Below are positions 17,057 through 25,175 of a stretch of DNA of 64,000 nt, piece after piece; position 1 is the stretch's first letter; the number at the start of each line of letters is the position of its first letter. The DNA is from Betaproteobacteria bacterium. Lineage in GTDB: Bacteria > Pseudomonadota > Gammaproteobacteria > Burkholderiales > SG8-41. Location: the NCBI GenBank assembly GCA_028292435.1, contig JAQGMI010000176.1, forward strand, positions 1 through 64,000. Direction: 5' to 3'. The notes below the pieces were generated by a model. The model was not told the origin of the DNA. It ran no database searches and saw only the letters and a list, made by a program, of their open reading frames with translations. The translations under genes and the position numbers were made by a program.

Positions 17057-18430
17057 TCAGCCAAAATAACCAATCCACCGCCACCAGAGATATTCGAGCG
17101 GCAGAAAAAACAATATGCCGACTGCCGCGAGGGGCAGCGTCGCCTTCAGTGTCGTTGCGAGTGAAATACCGGCCGCCTGCATGCCGACGACAACCGGCGG
17201 CACCTGATACGGCAATATCATGGTGTTGAACCCGATCGCGCTGATCATGAGCGCGCTTTTGATGGACCAGCCGGTCGCGTCCGCAAATTGGCCCGCCAGC
17301 GGCGCCAGCACGGCGGGCTGTGCGGGATTGGTGACGACCACGCCCGTGAACATGCCGAGCAGGCTCAGCGTGACGAAGTTCGCGAAGTCGGCGCCGGGCC
17401 GCAAATCGAGCGTCGCCTGCACGGTGTTGCCCAGCAGAACGCCGAGGCCCGACTCCTGCACGATCGCGCCGAGTCCGATCGTTCCGCCAACGTAAAAAAA
17501 TGAACCGAGTCGCACTTCATTGAACGCGCTGTACGGCAGCACGCCGATTCGCGGCAGCATGCATGCGATAGCCGCCGCCAGCGCGACCCAACCCGCGCGC
17601 ACGCCGTGTATGAAATCAGTCGCCCACAATATGATGGAGGCAACCAGGATAATTGCCAGCCGCTTTTCCTCCGCGGTCATCGGCGCGCGCACGACCGGCG
17701 CCGCCGCGGACTCGACCTCGGCGGGAAACAGCCAGTAAATCAAACCCACCGCGGCGATGCCTTTGAGCAAACACAGCACCGGAAAAATGACCCATAGATA
17801 TTCGCCGTAAATAAGATGCACGCCATACAGCGCCTCGCCGGCGCCTGCGAGCACAAGATTCGGCGCGTTGGCCGGCAGGATTCCATTGCCGCTTTGATAG
17901 GTGATGATGATCGCCGACAGCATGAGGCCATGATAGCCCGTGCTGCCGGGCGGAAACCCGACGCGAGCGGCCAACGCCGCCACGATCGGTATGATCAGCA
18001 GCATGCGGGCGACCGTCGCCGGCATGAAGAATGCGAGCGCGGTCGCTATCAGTGCGATAGCAAGCAGCAGGCCACCATAGTTAAACGAGTAGCGCTCGAA
18101 CAGCAGGCCGATGAAACGCTGCCCGAGGCCGGTAGCCGTGACGGCATCAGCGATGAACAATCCACCCAGAACGAGCCACATCGTCGGCGATGCGAAACCG
18201 GAGAACACCGCTTGCGGCGAAGCGATCGCGAAGACCATCGCGAGCAGGAAAAACAGCAGCGAGGTGACATGTTCGGGCATGGCGCCGAGCGCCCACAGCC
18301 CGACCGTCAGCACCATCAACGCCGCCGCATGCATGGTGGTTGCCGTCGCACCGGCGGGCGGCGGCAAAAAGAAAATCACGGCCGCCGCGATGCCCAGCAA
18401 CGCGGTGGAAGCCGAGGTCAGCCGCGACAC
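17057..18430 (-). CDS. DASS/SLC13-family anion permease (CitT/ArsB superfamily), 457 aa
   Basis: A polytopic inner-membrane protein with roughly 11-12 hydrophobic segments. The two repeat hairpins of the family can be recognised: MPATVARMLLIIPIV near residue 137 (where an SNT motif is usual) and GNGILPANAPNLVLAG near residue 190. A second half-repeat has VVTNPAQPAVLAPLAG near residue 360. DASS carriers move di- or tricarboxylates or sulfate with Na+ or by exchange. Being next to the HpcH aldolase and IlvD dehydratase suggests an aldarate/dicarboxylate substrate. The start has few alternatives; the upstream gene ends 22 bp before it. Confidence 0.87.
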   Translation of the reverse strand: MSRLTSASTALLGIAAAVIFFLPPPAGATATTMHAAALMVLTVGLWALGAMPEHVTSLLFFLLAMVFAIASPQAVFSGFASPTMWLVLGGLFIADAVTATGLGQRFIGLLFERYSFNYGGLLLAIALIATALAFFMPATVARMLLIIPIVAALAARVGFPPGSTGYHGLMLSAIIITYQSGNGILPANAPNLVLAGAGEALYGVHLIYGEYLWVIFPVLCLLKGIAAVGLIYWLFPAEVESAAAPVVRAPMTAEEKRLAIILVASIILWATDFIHGVRAGWVALAAAIACMLPRIGVLPYSAFNEVRLGSFFYVGGTIGLGAIVQESGLGVLLGNTVQATLDLRPGADFANFVTLSLLGMFTGVVVTNPAQPAVLAPLAGQFADATGWSIKSALMISAIGFNTMILPYQVPPVVVGMQAAGISLATTLKATLPLAAVGILFFLPLEYLWWRWIGYFG

Positions 18431-18452
18431 TCTGCTTAAGCCTCGTTAAATC

Positions 18453-19211
18453 TCACTTCTTGAATTTCGCCGCCAGCGCGTCGCCCGTGCGCAGCAGCCC
18501 GATGTCGGAGCCGACGGCAACGAACAAGTACCCCATGTCGATGCAGCGCTGCCCGTCGGCTTCGCCAACAAGAATGCCCGGCGCTTTGCCCGCCTTGCGA
18601 ATTCGCTTGGCGGCTTCTTCCATTACTTTCCACACTTCTGGATGCTGCCAGTTGCCGAGGTAACCCATGTCGGCCGACAAGTCATTGGGGCCGATGAATA
18701 CGCCGTCGACGCCTTCGACTTCGGCGATCGCGTCCAAGCTCGCCATCGCTTTGCGCGTCTCGACCTGCACGAGCAGGCAGAGTTCGTTCGGCGCCTTCTT
18801 GTGATAATCCTTGATGCGGCCGTAGCCCATCGCGCGCGCGCCGCCAGCGACGCCGCGCATGCCTTTCTGCGGATAATTGATCGAAATCACCGCCTGCTTC
18901 GCTTCGTCGACGTTCTGCACATACGGCAGCAGCAGCGATTGCGCGCCAATATCGAGAAAGCGCTTGATCATCACCATGTCGTTCCACGACACGCGCACGA
19001 CCGGGTTCGCCGTCCCGCCCTGCATTGCATGCAGTTGATGCTGCACCATCGAAAGCTCATTGGGCGAATGCTCGGTGTCGAGCAAGACCCAGTCGAAGCC
19101 GGAATTCGACAGCACATCCGCGACGATGTGCGAGCACAACGAACTCCAGATGCCGATCTGCGGTTTCTGTGCGGCGAGCGCGTGTTTGAAATGATTGACT
19201 GGAAGTTCCAT
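18453..19211 (-). CDS. HpcH/HpaI class II aldolase, 252 aa
   Basis: A (beta/alpha)8 metal-dependent aldolase. Motifs in order are IGIWSSL, FDWVLLDTEHSPNE (catalytic base His near residue 45), PVVRVSWND (Arg near residue 71), LCLLVQVETRKA (metal Glu) and GVFIGPNDLSADMG (metal Asp). The family cleaves 2-keto-3-deoxy sugar acids or 4-hydroxy-2-oxoacids to pyruvate plus an aldehyde. The upstream gene in the same direction is an IlvD/Edd dehydratase, whose products are exactly 2-keto-3-deoxy acids, so the two form a plausible dehydrate-then-cleave pair. A long repeat hairpin separates the two genes. Confidence 0.9.
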   Translation of the reverse strand: MELPVNHFKHALAAQKPQIGIWSSLCSHIVADVLSNSGFDWVLLDTEHSPNELSMVQHQLHAMQGGTANPVVRVSWNDMVMIKRFLDIGAQSLLLPYVQNVDEAKQAVISINYPQKGMRGVAGGARAMGYGRIKDYHKKAPNELCLLVQVETRKAMASLDAIAEVEGVDGVFIGPNDLSADMGYLGNWQHPEVWKVMEEAAKRIRKAGKAPGILVGEADGQRCIDMGYLFVAVGSDIGLLRTGDALAAKFKK

Positions 19212-19269
19212 GTTAGATCCTATTCGTTTAAGTTTTTAAACCGTGAAGATTGCAGACGCGAAAATCTTT

Positions 19270-19393
19270 AACCGCGAAGGACGCGAAGGACGCGAAGGAC
19301 GCGAAGGAAGAACAATGCATGCGCCAGATTTTCTGGATTCGTGCATTTGAAGAATTCGAGCCTTCCTTTGCGTCCTTCGCGTCCTTTGCGGTT
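19270..19393. repeat. Long intergenic hairpin of 9-bp AAGGACGC units, copy A
   Basis: The left arm (19270-19310) starts AACCGC and has three tandem GAAGGACGC units and GAAGGAAG. The right arm (19361-19393) is its reverse complement but with two units and two A/G changes. Inside the loop, AATGCA pairs with TGCATT and CCAGA with TCTGG, giving a nested stem. It fills the gap between the IlvD stop and the HpcH start, both on the minus strand. Related copies are at 36687 and 56094. Confidence 0.93.
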
Positions 19394-19399
19394 ACTGCT

Positions 19400-21133
19400 T
19401 TAGTGTATTTCCGGGTCGGGAGTAGGAGCACCCGCATGCAGGAAATCGAAATCGCAGCCCTTGTCAGCCTGGGTGACGCGATCGGCGAAAAGCGCGCCAT
19501 AGCCGCGTTCGTACACGACCTTCGGTTGCTTCCACCCGGCGCGGCGTTTCGCGAGTTCGGCGTCGCTGACTTTTAGTTCGAGCTTGCGCGCGGGGACATC
19601 GAGTTCGATCATGTCGCCGTCGCGCACGAAAGCAAGCGGTCCGCCGACGAAAGACTCGGGGGCAACGTGCAATACGCATGCACCGTACGAAGTGCCGCTC
19701 ATGCGCGAGTCTGAAATGCGCACCATGTCGCGCACGCCTTTTTCGAGCAATTTTTTCGGAATCGGCAACTGACCCCACTCCGGCATGCCGGGGCCACCGA
19801 GCGGTCCGCCGTTCTGCAGCACCAGCACGCAGGTCTCATCGATGTCGAGATTGTCATCGTCGATGCGCGCGTTCATGTCGTTGTAGTCTTTGAAGACGAC
19901 CGCGCGGCCGGTATGTTTCATCAGGCGGGCCTCGGCGGCGGTCGGCTTGATTACCGCACCGTCGGGCGCGAGATTGCCGCGAAGCACGGTCAACCCGCCG
20001 CTTGCAGCGAGCGGATTGGAGCGCGGCCGGATCACGTCGGCGTTGTAAACCTTCGCGTCCTTCAAATTTTCGCCGAGCGTTTTGCCGTTCACCGTCATGC
20101 AATCGACGTTCAGGAGATCGCGCAATTCAGAGAGCAGTCCTTTGAGGCCGCCGGCGTAGTAAAAATCTTCCATCAGATATTTCGTCCCGGCCGGCCGCAC
20201 GTTCGCGAGCACCGGCGTCTGCTTCGAAAGTTCGTCGAAGCGTTCGAGCGCGAGTTTCACGTTGGCGCGGCCCGCCATGGCGATCAAATGAATCAGCGCA
20301 TTGGTTGATCCCGACAGCGCATGCACGGTCGTAATCGCGTTGTCGAATGACTTCGCATTGAGAATGTCGGACGGCTTCAAGTCTTCCCACACCATCTCGA
20401 CAATGCGGCGCCCGGTATAGCTCGCCATGCGCGAGTGATTCGAATCCGCAGCCGGAATCGACGCGGCGCCGGGCAATGTGAGCCCGAGCACTTCGGCGAC
20501 CGAGGTCATCGTCGATGCGGTCCCCATCACCATGCAATGGCCGGGCGAGCGCGCGATGCCTTCTTCGACTTCGCGCCATTCGTTCTCATTGATATTGCCC
20601 GCGCGCAGTTCCGCCCAGTACTTCCAGGTGTCGGTGCCCGAACCGAGCGGCTCGCCGTGCCAGTTGCCGCGCAGCATCGGGCCCGCCGGCATGAAAATCG
20701 CCGGCAGATTCATGCTCGTCGCGCCCATGATCAGCGCCGGTGTGGTTTTATCGCAGCCGCCCATCAGCACCGCGCCGTCGACCGGATATGAGCGCAACAG
20801 CTCTTCGGTTTCCATCGCGAGCAGGTTGCGATACATCATCGTCGACGGCTTCATGAACGGTTCGGACAGCGTGATCGCCGGCATCTCGAGTGGAAAGCCG
20901 CCCGCCTGCCATACGCCGCGCTTCACTTCTTCAGCACGCTGGCGAAAGTGCGCATGGCATTGATTGATGTCGCTCCACGTGTTGATGATCGCGATCACCG
21001 GCTTGCCGGTAAAATCCTCGCGGGCAAAACCGGTTTGCAGCGTGCGCGAACGATGACCGAACGCACGCATGTCCTGTGCGCCGTACCAACGGTGACTGCG
21101 CAACTCTTCCGGTTTTTTGCGATTGCTGGCCAT
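19400..21133 (-). CDS. IlvD/Edd-family dehydratase (sugar-acid type), 577 aa
   Basis: Full-length IlvD/Edd enzyme. The Fe-S ligands expected for the family are present: NTWSDINQCHAHF (first Cys, near residue 60), MGGCDKTTPALIMG (second Cys, near residue 128) and SPGHCMVMGTASTM (third Cys, near residue 200). The GCDKTTPA form and the length resemble sugar-acid dehydratases such as L-arabinonate or D-xylonate dehydratase more than biosynthetic dihydroxyacid dehydratase. It would produce 2-keto-3-deoxy acids in the cytoplasm. It leads the minus-strand run that includes the HpcH aldolase and DASS carrier. Divergent from the amidohydrolase at 21281. Confidence 0.9.
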   Translation of the reverse strand: MASNRKKPEELRSHRWYGAQDMRAFGHRSRTLQTGFAREDFTGKPVIAIINTWSDINQCHAHFRQRAEEVKRGVWQAGGFPLEMPAITLSEPFMKPSTMMYRNLLAMETEELLRSYPVDGAVLMGGCDKTTPALIMGATSMNLPAIFMPAGPMLRGNWHGEPLGSGTDTWKYWAELRAGNINENEWREVEEGIARSPGHCMVMGTASTMTSVAEVLGLTLPGAASIPAADSNHSRMASYTGRRIVEMVWEDLKPSDILNAKSFDNAITTVHALSGSTNALIHLIAMAGRANVKLALERFDELSKQTPVLANVRPAGTKYLMEDFYYAGGLKGLLSELRDLLNVDCMTVNGKTLGENLKDAKVYNADVIRPRSNPLAASGGLTVLRGNLAPDGAVIKPTAAEARLMKHTGRAVVFKDYNDMNARIDDDNLDIDETCVLVLQNGGPLGGPGMPEWGQLPIPKKLLEKGVRDMVRISDSRMSGTSYGACVLHVAPESFVGGPLAFVRDGDMIELDVPARKLELKVSDAELAKRRAGWKQPKVVYERGYGALFADRVTQADKGCDFDFLHAGAPTPDPEIH

Positions 21134-21280
21134 GCGGGATGTTCCTCCGGTTCTAAATTCGATGCAGGGTGGCGATGCTGCGGATGTTCTTCTGTTATGG
21201 CGCCATTATGAAGACGCCTCCGCACGGCGGCAAGCGGGCGGGAACGTTATACTGCCGCGCACACAATCGGAAAGCGCCTC

Positions 21281-22093
21281 ATGCTCACACCTGCTCCGCC
21301 CGGCGCCTGCGATACGCATATGCACATCTTTACGCCCGGCGTGCCGATGCTGCCCGGCTCCAATATGCCGTCGCAGGACGGTTCGCTCGCGCGCTATCGT
21401 GACATGCAGAAACGCCTTGGCCTCACGCGCACGGTGATCGTGCAGCCGACCGCATACGGTTGCGACAACACGGTCACGCTCGACGCAATGCAACAGCTCG
21501 GCAACGCGCGCGGGGTTGCGGTCGTCGATCCGGCGGCACCCGATGCGGAAATCGAGCGTCTGACGAAACTCGGCATGCGCGGACTGCGCTTCCACATGAT
21601 GCCGGGCGGCTCGCTCAAATGGGATGCGCTCGAGACCATGGCGGCGCGCGTCTCGAAATTTGGCTGGCACCTGCAGTTCCAGTTCGACGCAAGTGAATTC
21701 ACGACGCACGCCGCGCGACTGGCGAGGCTGCCGTGCGACATCGTGATCGATCACATCGGCCGCTTTGTCGCGCCCATCGACTTGAACGACGCCAACGTGT
21801 GCGCGATGCGCGGCCTTGTCGACAGCGGCCGCTGCTGGGTCAAATTGTCGGCGCCCTACCATGGGTCGCGCGCGGGGCCGCCGCATTACGCCGATGTGAG
21901 CGAGCTTGCAGTTGCGCTCATCGCACAAGCGCCCGAGCGCATGCTGTGGGCGAGCAACTGGCCGCATCCTTCACTGAAGAGAGATTTTCCCGACGAGGCA
22001 GCGTTGCTCGATCTACTCGCCGAGTGGGCGCCCGACGCGGCGACGCGCGAAAAAATCCTGGTCGCCAATCCCGCGCGTCTCTACGGGTTTTGA
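21281..22093 (+). CDS. Amidohydrolase-2 family lactonase/hydrolase, 270 aa
   Basis: A TIM-barrel hydrolase paralogous to the one at 7481 but shorter. ACDTHMHIFTPG supplies the HxH near residue 15. TVIVQPTAYGCDNTVTLDA, GWHLQFQFDASE, CDIVIDHIGR and WASNWPHPSL follow in family order. In the last motif Asn replaces the Asp seen as WGTDWPH in the paralogue, so one usual catalytic or metal residue differs. It is followed 60 bp later by a DapA-family gene on the same strand. A lactone-opening or isomerising step ahead of the lyase is plausible (inference). Confidence 0.87.
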   Translation: MLTPAPPGACDTHMHIFTPGVPMLPGSNMPSQDGSLARYRDMQKRLGLTRTVIVQPTAYGCDNTVTLDAMQQLGNARGVAVVDPAAPDAEIERLTKLGMRGLRFHMMPGGSLKWDALETMAARVSKFGWHLQFQFDASEFTTHAARLARLPCDIVIDHIGRFVAPIDLNDANVCAMRGLVDSGRCWVKLSAPYHGSRAGPPHYADVSELAVALIAQAPERMLWASNWPHPSLKRDFPDEAALLDLLAEWAPDAATREKILVANPARLYGF

Positions 22094-22153
22094 CGTCGCT
22101 GTAGTATCATGCCGGCTGTTTCGCCCTCGTAAATTCGCATTCCGGAGACTCCC

Positions 22154-23092
22154 ATGACCCAACGCATCCACGGCGTACTGTCGCCCGTCGTCACCCCGTT
22201 CAAATCAGATCTGTCGCCCGATAAAGAACGCTTCATCGCGCATTGCAAATGGCTCTTGTCGCAGGACTGCGGCCTCGCCGTCTTCGGCACCAACAGCGAA
22301 GCGAATTCGCTCGCCGCGGAAGAACGCACGATGCTGCTCGACGCGCTCGTCGCGGCCGGCGTAGATGCCTCGCGCATGATGCCGGGCACCGGCTGCTGCT
22401 CGCTGACTGAAACCGTCAAGCTCACGTCGCAGGCGGTCAAGCATGGCTGCGCCGGCGTCTTGATGCTGCCGCCGTTCTATTACAAAGGCGTGAGCGAAGA
22501 AGGCCTTTACCGCCACTTCAGTGAAGTCGTGCAGCGCGTCGGCGACTCGCGGCTCAAAATTTACCTGTACCACATCCCGCCGGTCGCGGTCGTCGGCATC
22601 ACGCCGGGACTCGTCGAGCGCCTGCTCAAGGCTTATCCGCAGCAGATCGCCGGCATGAAAGACAGCTCCGGCGACTGGAACAACACCAAGACTTTCCTCG
22701 ATGCGTTCGCGAAACAGGGCTTCGATATTTTCCCGGGCAGCGAATCGTTCCTCCTCGCGGGTCTGCAGAACGGCGGAGCGGGCTGCATTTCTGCGACTGC
22801 CAACGTGAACCCGGCGGCCATCGCGAAACTGTGCGTCGAATGGAAAAATGCCGACGCCGCCGAGCAACAAAAGAAACTCGACATCACGCGCGATGCGTTC
22901 GGCAAGAAGTACTTGATGATCGGCGCGCTGAAGCAGGGCATCGCGATTTACGCGAACGATCCGGCATGGGCCAAGGTTCGGCCGCCGCTCGTCGAACTCA
23001 CCGCCGAGCAGGCGAAATCGCTCGAAACGGAATTGAAGGCGATCGGCTTTACGATGCCGGGCATCAACAAGGGTGCCGCTGTCGCAGCCTAG
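22154..23092 (+). CDS. DapA-family (dihydrodipicolinate synthase/N-acetylneuraminate lyase) aldolase, 312 aa
   Basis: A class I aldolase barrel. The Schiff-base Lys is in IAGMKDSSGDWNN near residue 170 and the proton-relay Tyr in IYLYHIPPV near residue 142. The substrate loop is FGTNSEANSLAAEE, where the biosynthetic enzyme has GTTGE. That change and the catabolic neighbours argue against lysine biosynthesis. It more likely acts on a 2-keto-3-deoxy or related keto acid. The gene ends in a well-formed terminator at 23128. GGAG precedes the ATG. Confidence 0.88.
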   Translation: MTQRIHGVLSPVVTPFKSDLSPDKERFIAHCKWLLSQDCGLAVFGTNSEANSLAAEERTMLLDALVAAGVDASRMMPGTGCCSLTETVKLTSQAVKHGCAGVLMLPPFYYKGVSEEGLYRHFSEVVQRVGDSRLKIYLYHIPPVAVVGITPGLVERLLKAYPQQIAGMKDSSGDWNNTKTFLDAFAKQGFDIFPGSESFLLAGLQNGGAGCISATANVNPAAIAKLCVEWKNADAAEQQKKLDITRDAFGKKYLMIGALKQGIAIYANDPAWAKVRPPLVELTAEQAKSLETELKAIGFTMPGINKGAAVAA

Positions 23093-23127
23093 TAGTCATC
23101 CCGCAGGCGGGCATACAGAAAGAAACG

Positions 23128-23166
23128 AACCGGCGGTCGCCAAAGCGGTCGCCGGTTTATTTTTTG
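23128..23166 (+). terminator. Intrinsic terminator after the DapA-family gene
   Basis: AACCGGCG (23128-23135) pairs with CGCCGGTT (23150-23157). Further pairs form inside through the GTCGC/GCGGT segment around a short CAAA loop, and TTTATTTTTT follows on the plus strand. The stop codon of the convergent CMD gene (23157-23159) lies inside this T-tract, so the two genes share their 3' ends. Confidence 0.88.
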
Positions 23167-23720
23167 CGCGGCGCCAATCGCCGCGCCTCCACTGGCAACG
23201 GCATTTCATGCGCGAGTATCGTCGCGGCCACGAGCGAGTAATAACCAATCAGCGACGATAGCTCGACCGCCTTGGGCGCATCGTACATATTGAGCACGCG
23301 CTGATAGGTCGCGTCGCTAATCTTGTGGTTCACGCACAGCTCGGTCGTGAAATCGTAAACCGCTTCTTCATCGGCCTCTTTGAATACCGGGCGCTCGCCG
23401 CGCTGCATCGCTTCGATTACGGCCAGGTCGACGCCCGCCTTCAGCGCGCCTTGCGAATGCGAAGTAAAAATGTAATCGCTGTCCCACGCGCGCGCGGTCG
23501 CGCAAATCGCGGTCTCCGAAACCCGCAGCGGAAAACTCGATCTCAAGCGCAATAGCTCGCCGAACGGATGCATGAGCTCGGTGATTTCCGGGCAGTGCAG
23601 CGTAAAGCGGTACGGGCCCGGAATGCGGCCACCGCGCCGGCCGAGGAGTCCCTCAAGCACGCGGCGCTGTTCCGCGTTGAGTTCGCTTTCGGGTGTAATG
23701 ACTGGGATGCGAGCGGCCAT
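23157..23720 (-). CDS. Carboxymuconolactone-decarboxylase (CMD) family protein, 187 aa
   Basis: An all-alpha CMD-domain protein. Features seen are LRSSFPLRVSETAICATARAWDSDYIFTSHS in the helix that normally carries the active-site residues, then a KAGVDLAVIEAM turn and LCVNHKISDATYQRV. No CxxC peroxidatic pair is present, so AhpD-like disulfide chemistry is unlikely. Some CMD proteins decarboxylate gamma-carboxymuconolactone; many remain uncharacterised. It is 19 bp downstream of the beta-hydroxyacid dehydrogenase on the same strand and probably cotranscribed. Confidence 0.83.
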   Translation of the reverse strand: MAARIPVITPESELNAEQRRVLEGLLGRRGGRIPGPYRFTLHCPEITELMHPFGELLRLRSSFPLRVSETAICATARAWDSDYIFTSHSQGALKAGVDLAVIEAMQRGERPVFKEADEEAVYDFTTELCVNHKISDATYQRVLNMYDAPKAVELSSLIGYYSLVAATILAHEMPLPVEARRLAPRKK

Positions 23721-23739
23721 TGTCTGATTCCCTCCTGAA

Positions 23740-24636
23740 TTAAAGCTTCACGCCGCTCTGGTCTTCCCAATAGCGAACGATTTCCGTCTGGTCGAGCTTG
23801 CCGCCGAGCTGTTTGCACGCTGCCGCCCACAATTCCGCGGTCTTTTCGGCCAACGGTGCGGCGGCGTCGATGTTGTGCGCGGTGTCGACCGCGATCTGCA
23901 CGTCCTTGGCGATGAACTGCATCGCCATGCCGGTTGCGTACTTGCGCGTCATGACATGCGGCACGACCTTTTTGGCGATCGGATGCTGGCGACCGTTGCA
24001 CATTGCTTCGATCGCGCCGGCCATGACGCCGCTGTCGAGCCCGAACTTGGCGCCTATCGTCATCGCCTCGAGCGTGTTGATCATCGCGCAGGCATTGATG
24101 TAATTCGTCAGGCACTTCAGTACATGACCGCTGCCGAGTGGCCCGCATACGTAGAGTTTGCGGCCCATCGCATCGAACAGCGGCTTGCAGCGTTCGATCT
24201 GCGCCGAGCTGCCGCCCACCATGATGTCGAGCGTCGCATCTTTCGCGAACACCACCCCGCCCATCACCGGCGCGTCGACATAAGCGATATCGCGCGCGGC
24301 AAGATGTTCGCCGATTGCAACCGTGCCCGCGGGCGCCGAAGAACTCATATCGATGACCGTCGTGCCGCGCGCGAGTGCGTCCGCGAGCCCGTCGTCGAAA
24401 AGCACCTGCTGCACGACTTTGTCGTCAGGCACCATGAAAATCACCGCATCGGCGCCCTTGCCCGCGTCCGCAAGCGTTGATGCGGCGCGCCCGCCATGCT
24501 GCGTTACGAACCCCTGCGCCGTTTCTGCGCGCGCGTCATAGACCGTAACGTCGAAACCTTTTTTTACGAGTTGACCGGCCATCGCGTTGCCCATGTTGCC
24601 GACGCCGATGAACGAAACTTTCCTGATGGGATTCAC
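23740..24636 (-). CDS. Beta-hydroxyacid dehydrogenase (HIBADH / tartronate-semialdehyde reductase family), 298 aa
   Basis: The N-terminal Rossmann motif FIGVGNMGNAMAGQLVKKGF fixes NAD(P) binding. VDAPVMGGVVFAKDATLDIMVGG is the substrate-binding element. GPLGSGHVLKCLTNYINA holds the catalytic Lys near residue 172. An all-alpha C-terminal domain follows. Family members oxidise or reduce 3-hydroxyisobutyrate, tartronate semialdehyde/glycerate or similar. With the neighbouring lyases producing small aldehyde acids, a reductase role fits (inference). It heads a two-gene transcript with the CMD protein. Confidence 0.88.
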   Translation of the reverse strand: MNPIRKVSFIGVGNMGNAMAGQLVKKGFDVTVYDARAETAQGFVTQHGGRAASTLADAGKGADAVIFMVPDDKVVQQVLFDDGLADALARGTTVIDMSSSAPAGTVAIGEHLAARDIAYVDAPVMGGVVFAKDATLDIMVGGSSAQIERCKPLFDAMGRKLYVCGPLGSGHVLKCLTNYINACAMINTLEAMTIGAKFGLDSGVMAGAIEAMCNGRQHPIAKKVVPHVMTRKYATGMAMQFIAKDVQIAVDTAHNIDAAAPLAEKTAELWAAACKQLGGKLDQTEIVRYWEDQSGVKL

Positions 24637-24747
24637 TGCGGAGACTCCGGTTGATTGCTGAGGGAGAAAATGTCGGCGCGTATCATAGCATCGCGCACTT
24701 GCCTACGAGCCCTTCATAACTTGCGACAATCGGGCGCAAGAAAGCAA

Positions 24748-24915
24748 TTACTGCATTACTTCGCCCGCACGGGCGCCCGTTCTCACTTCCCGGGTCCAAC
24801 CTCGGCGCTCGTAGTTCCCCTCGCCGTACCAGCGGTGCGCTTTGTCTTTGTCATCGGTCAGTTTGTAGCGAGTCTGACGCCATTTGCCGCTTTTGCCGGT
24901 TAAAGAGTAAGTCAT
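24748..24915 (-). CDS. Possible small basic protein, 55 aa, unrecognised
   Basis: A short open frame from ATG at 24915 to TAA at 24748. It starts MTYSLTGKSGKWRQTRYKL and continues with a hydrophilic, Lys/Arg/Asp/Trp-rich sequence (KAHRWYGEGNYERRGW). The three tryptophans and balanced charged residues look more protein-like than random antisense. The ribosome site is weak (an AGG about 8 bases before the start). It stands alone in a 540-bp gap. It could be a real small protein or a remnant of a longer gene; I do not recognise a family. Confidence 0.35.
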   Translation of the reverse strand: MTYSLTGKSGKWRQTRYKLTDDKDKAHRWYGEGNYERRGWTREVRTGARAGEVMQ

Positions 24916-24995
24916 TGAAGTGCCTGCGAAGACCGTCCGACCTTTATTCGATTTGTGCGCAGGTATTCATCTGCAACGCTATATCGTTTCGAGGT

Positions 24996-25024
24996 TTGAC
25001 CCCTTATAAACGCGTTGTTATAGT
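24996..25024 (+). promoter_or_regulatory. Sigma70-like promoter for the haem-propeller operon
   Basis: TTGACC (24996-25001) and TATAGT (25019-25024) are separated by exactly 17 bases, with five matches of six to consensus in each box. The position is about 150 bases upstream of the ATG at 25176. It is the best promoter match I noticed in the window. Confidence 0.7.
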
Positions 25025-25175
25025 GGCTGCGGGCATAACAGATTACCGATATTTCTGTTAAGCCGGTCGTTTATAAGGCCAGAAAGGCCAAAAGCGGCTG
25101 GGCCCGAAGCGCGGACTTTTTGTTGTCGCGTGGAATTTACGTCCGTTATCGTTCACTGCAGGAGGAGGCATTACA

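Larger units (their letters stand above)
24637..25175. other. Intergenic region, 539 bp
   Basis: The gap lies between the divergent beta-hydroxyacid dehydrogenase and the haem-propeller gene. It holds one possible small minus-strand gene (24748-24915) and a strong promoter-like element (24996-25024). A leader of about 145 bases runs to the start at 25176 and includes an AGGAGGAGG ribosome site just before the ATG. No tRNA-like or repeat structure was seen. Confidence 0.6.

Noticed and set aside
19270..19310. Possible CRISPR array or satellite
   Set aside because: The 9-bp units are contiguous without spacers and appear as inverted arms of a hairpin, not as a CRISPR repeat-spacer array.
19250..19576. 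Short frames encoding Lys-Asp-Ala-Lys repeats around the hairpin at 19270
   Set aside because: The repeat peptide is simply translation of the 9-bp AAGGACGCG units and has no independent start or ribosome site.
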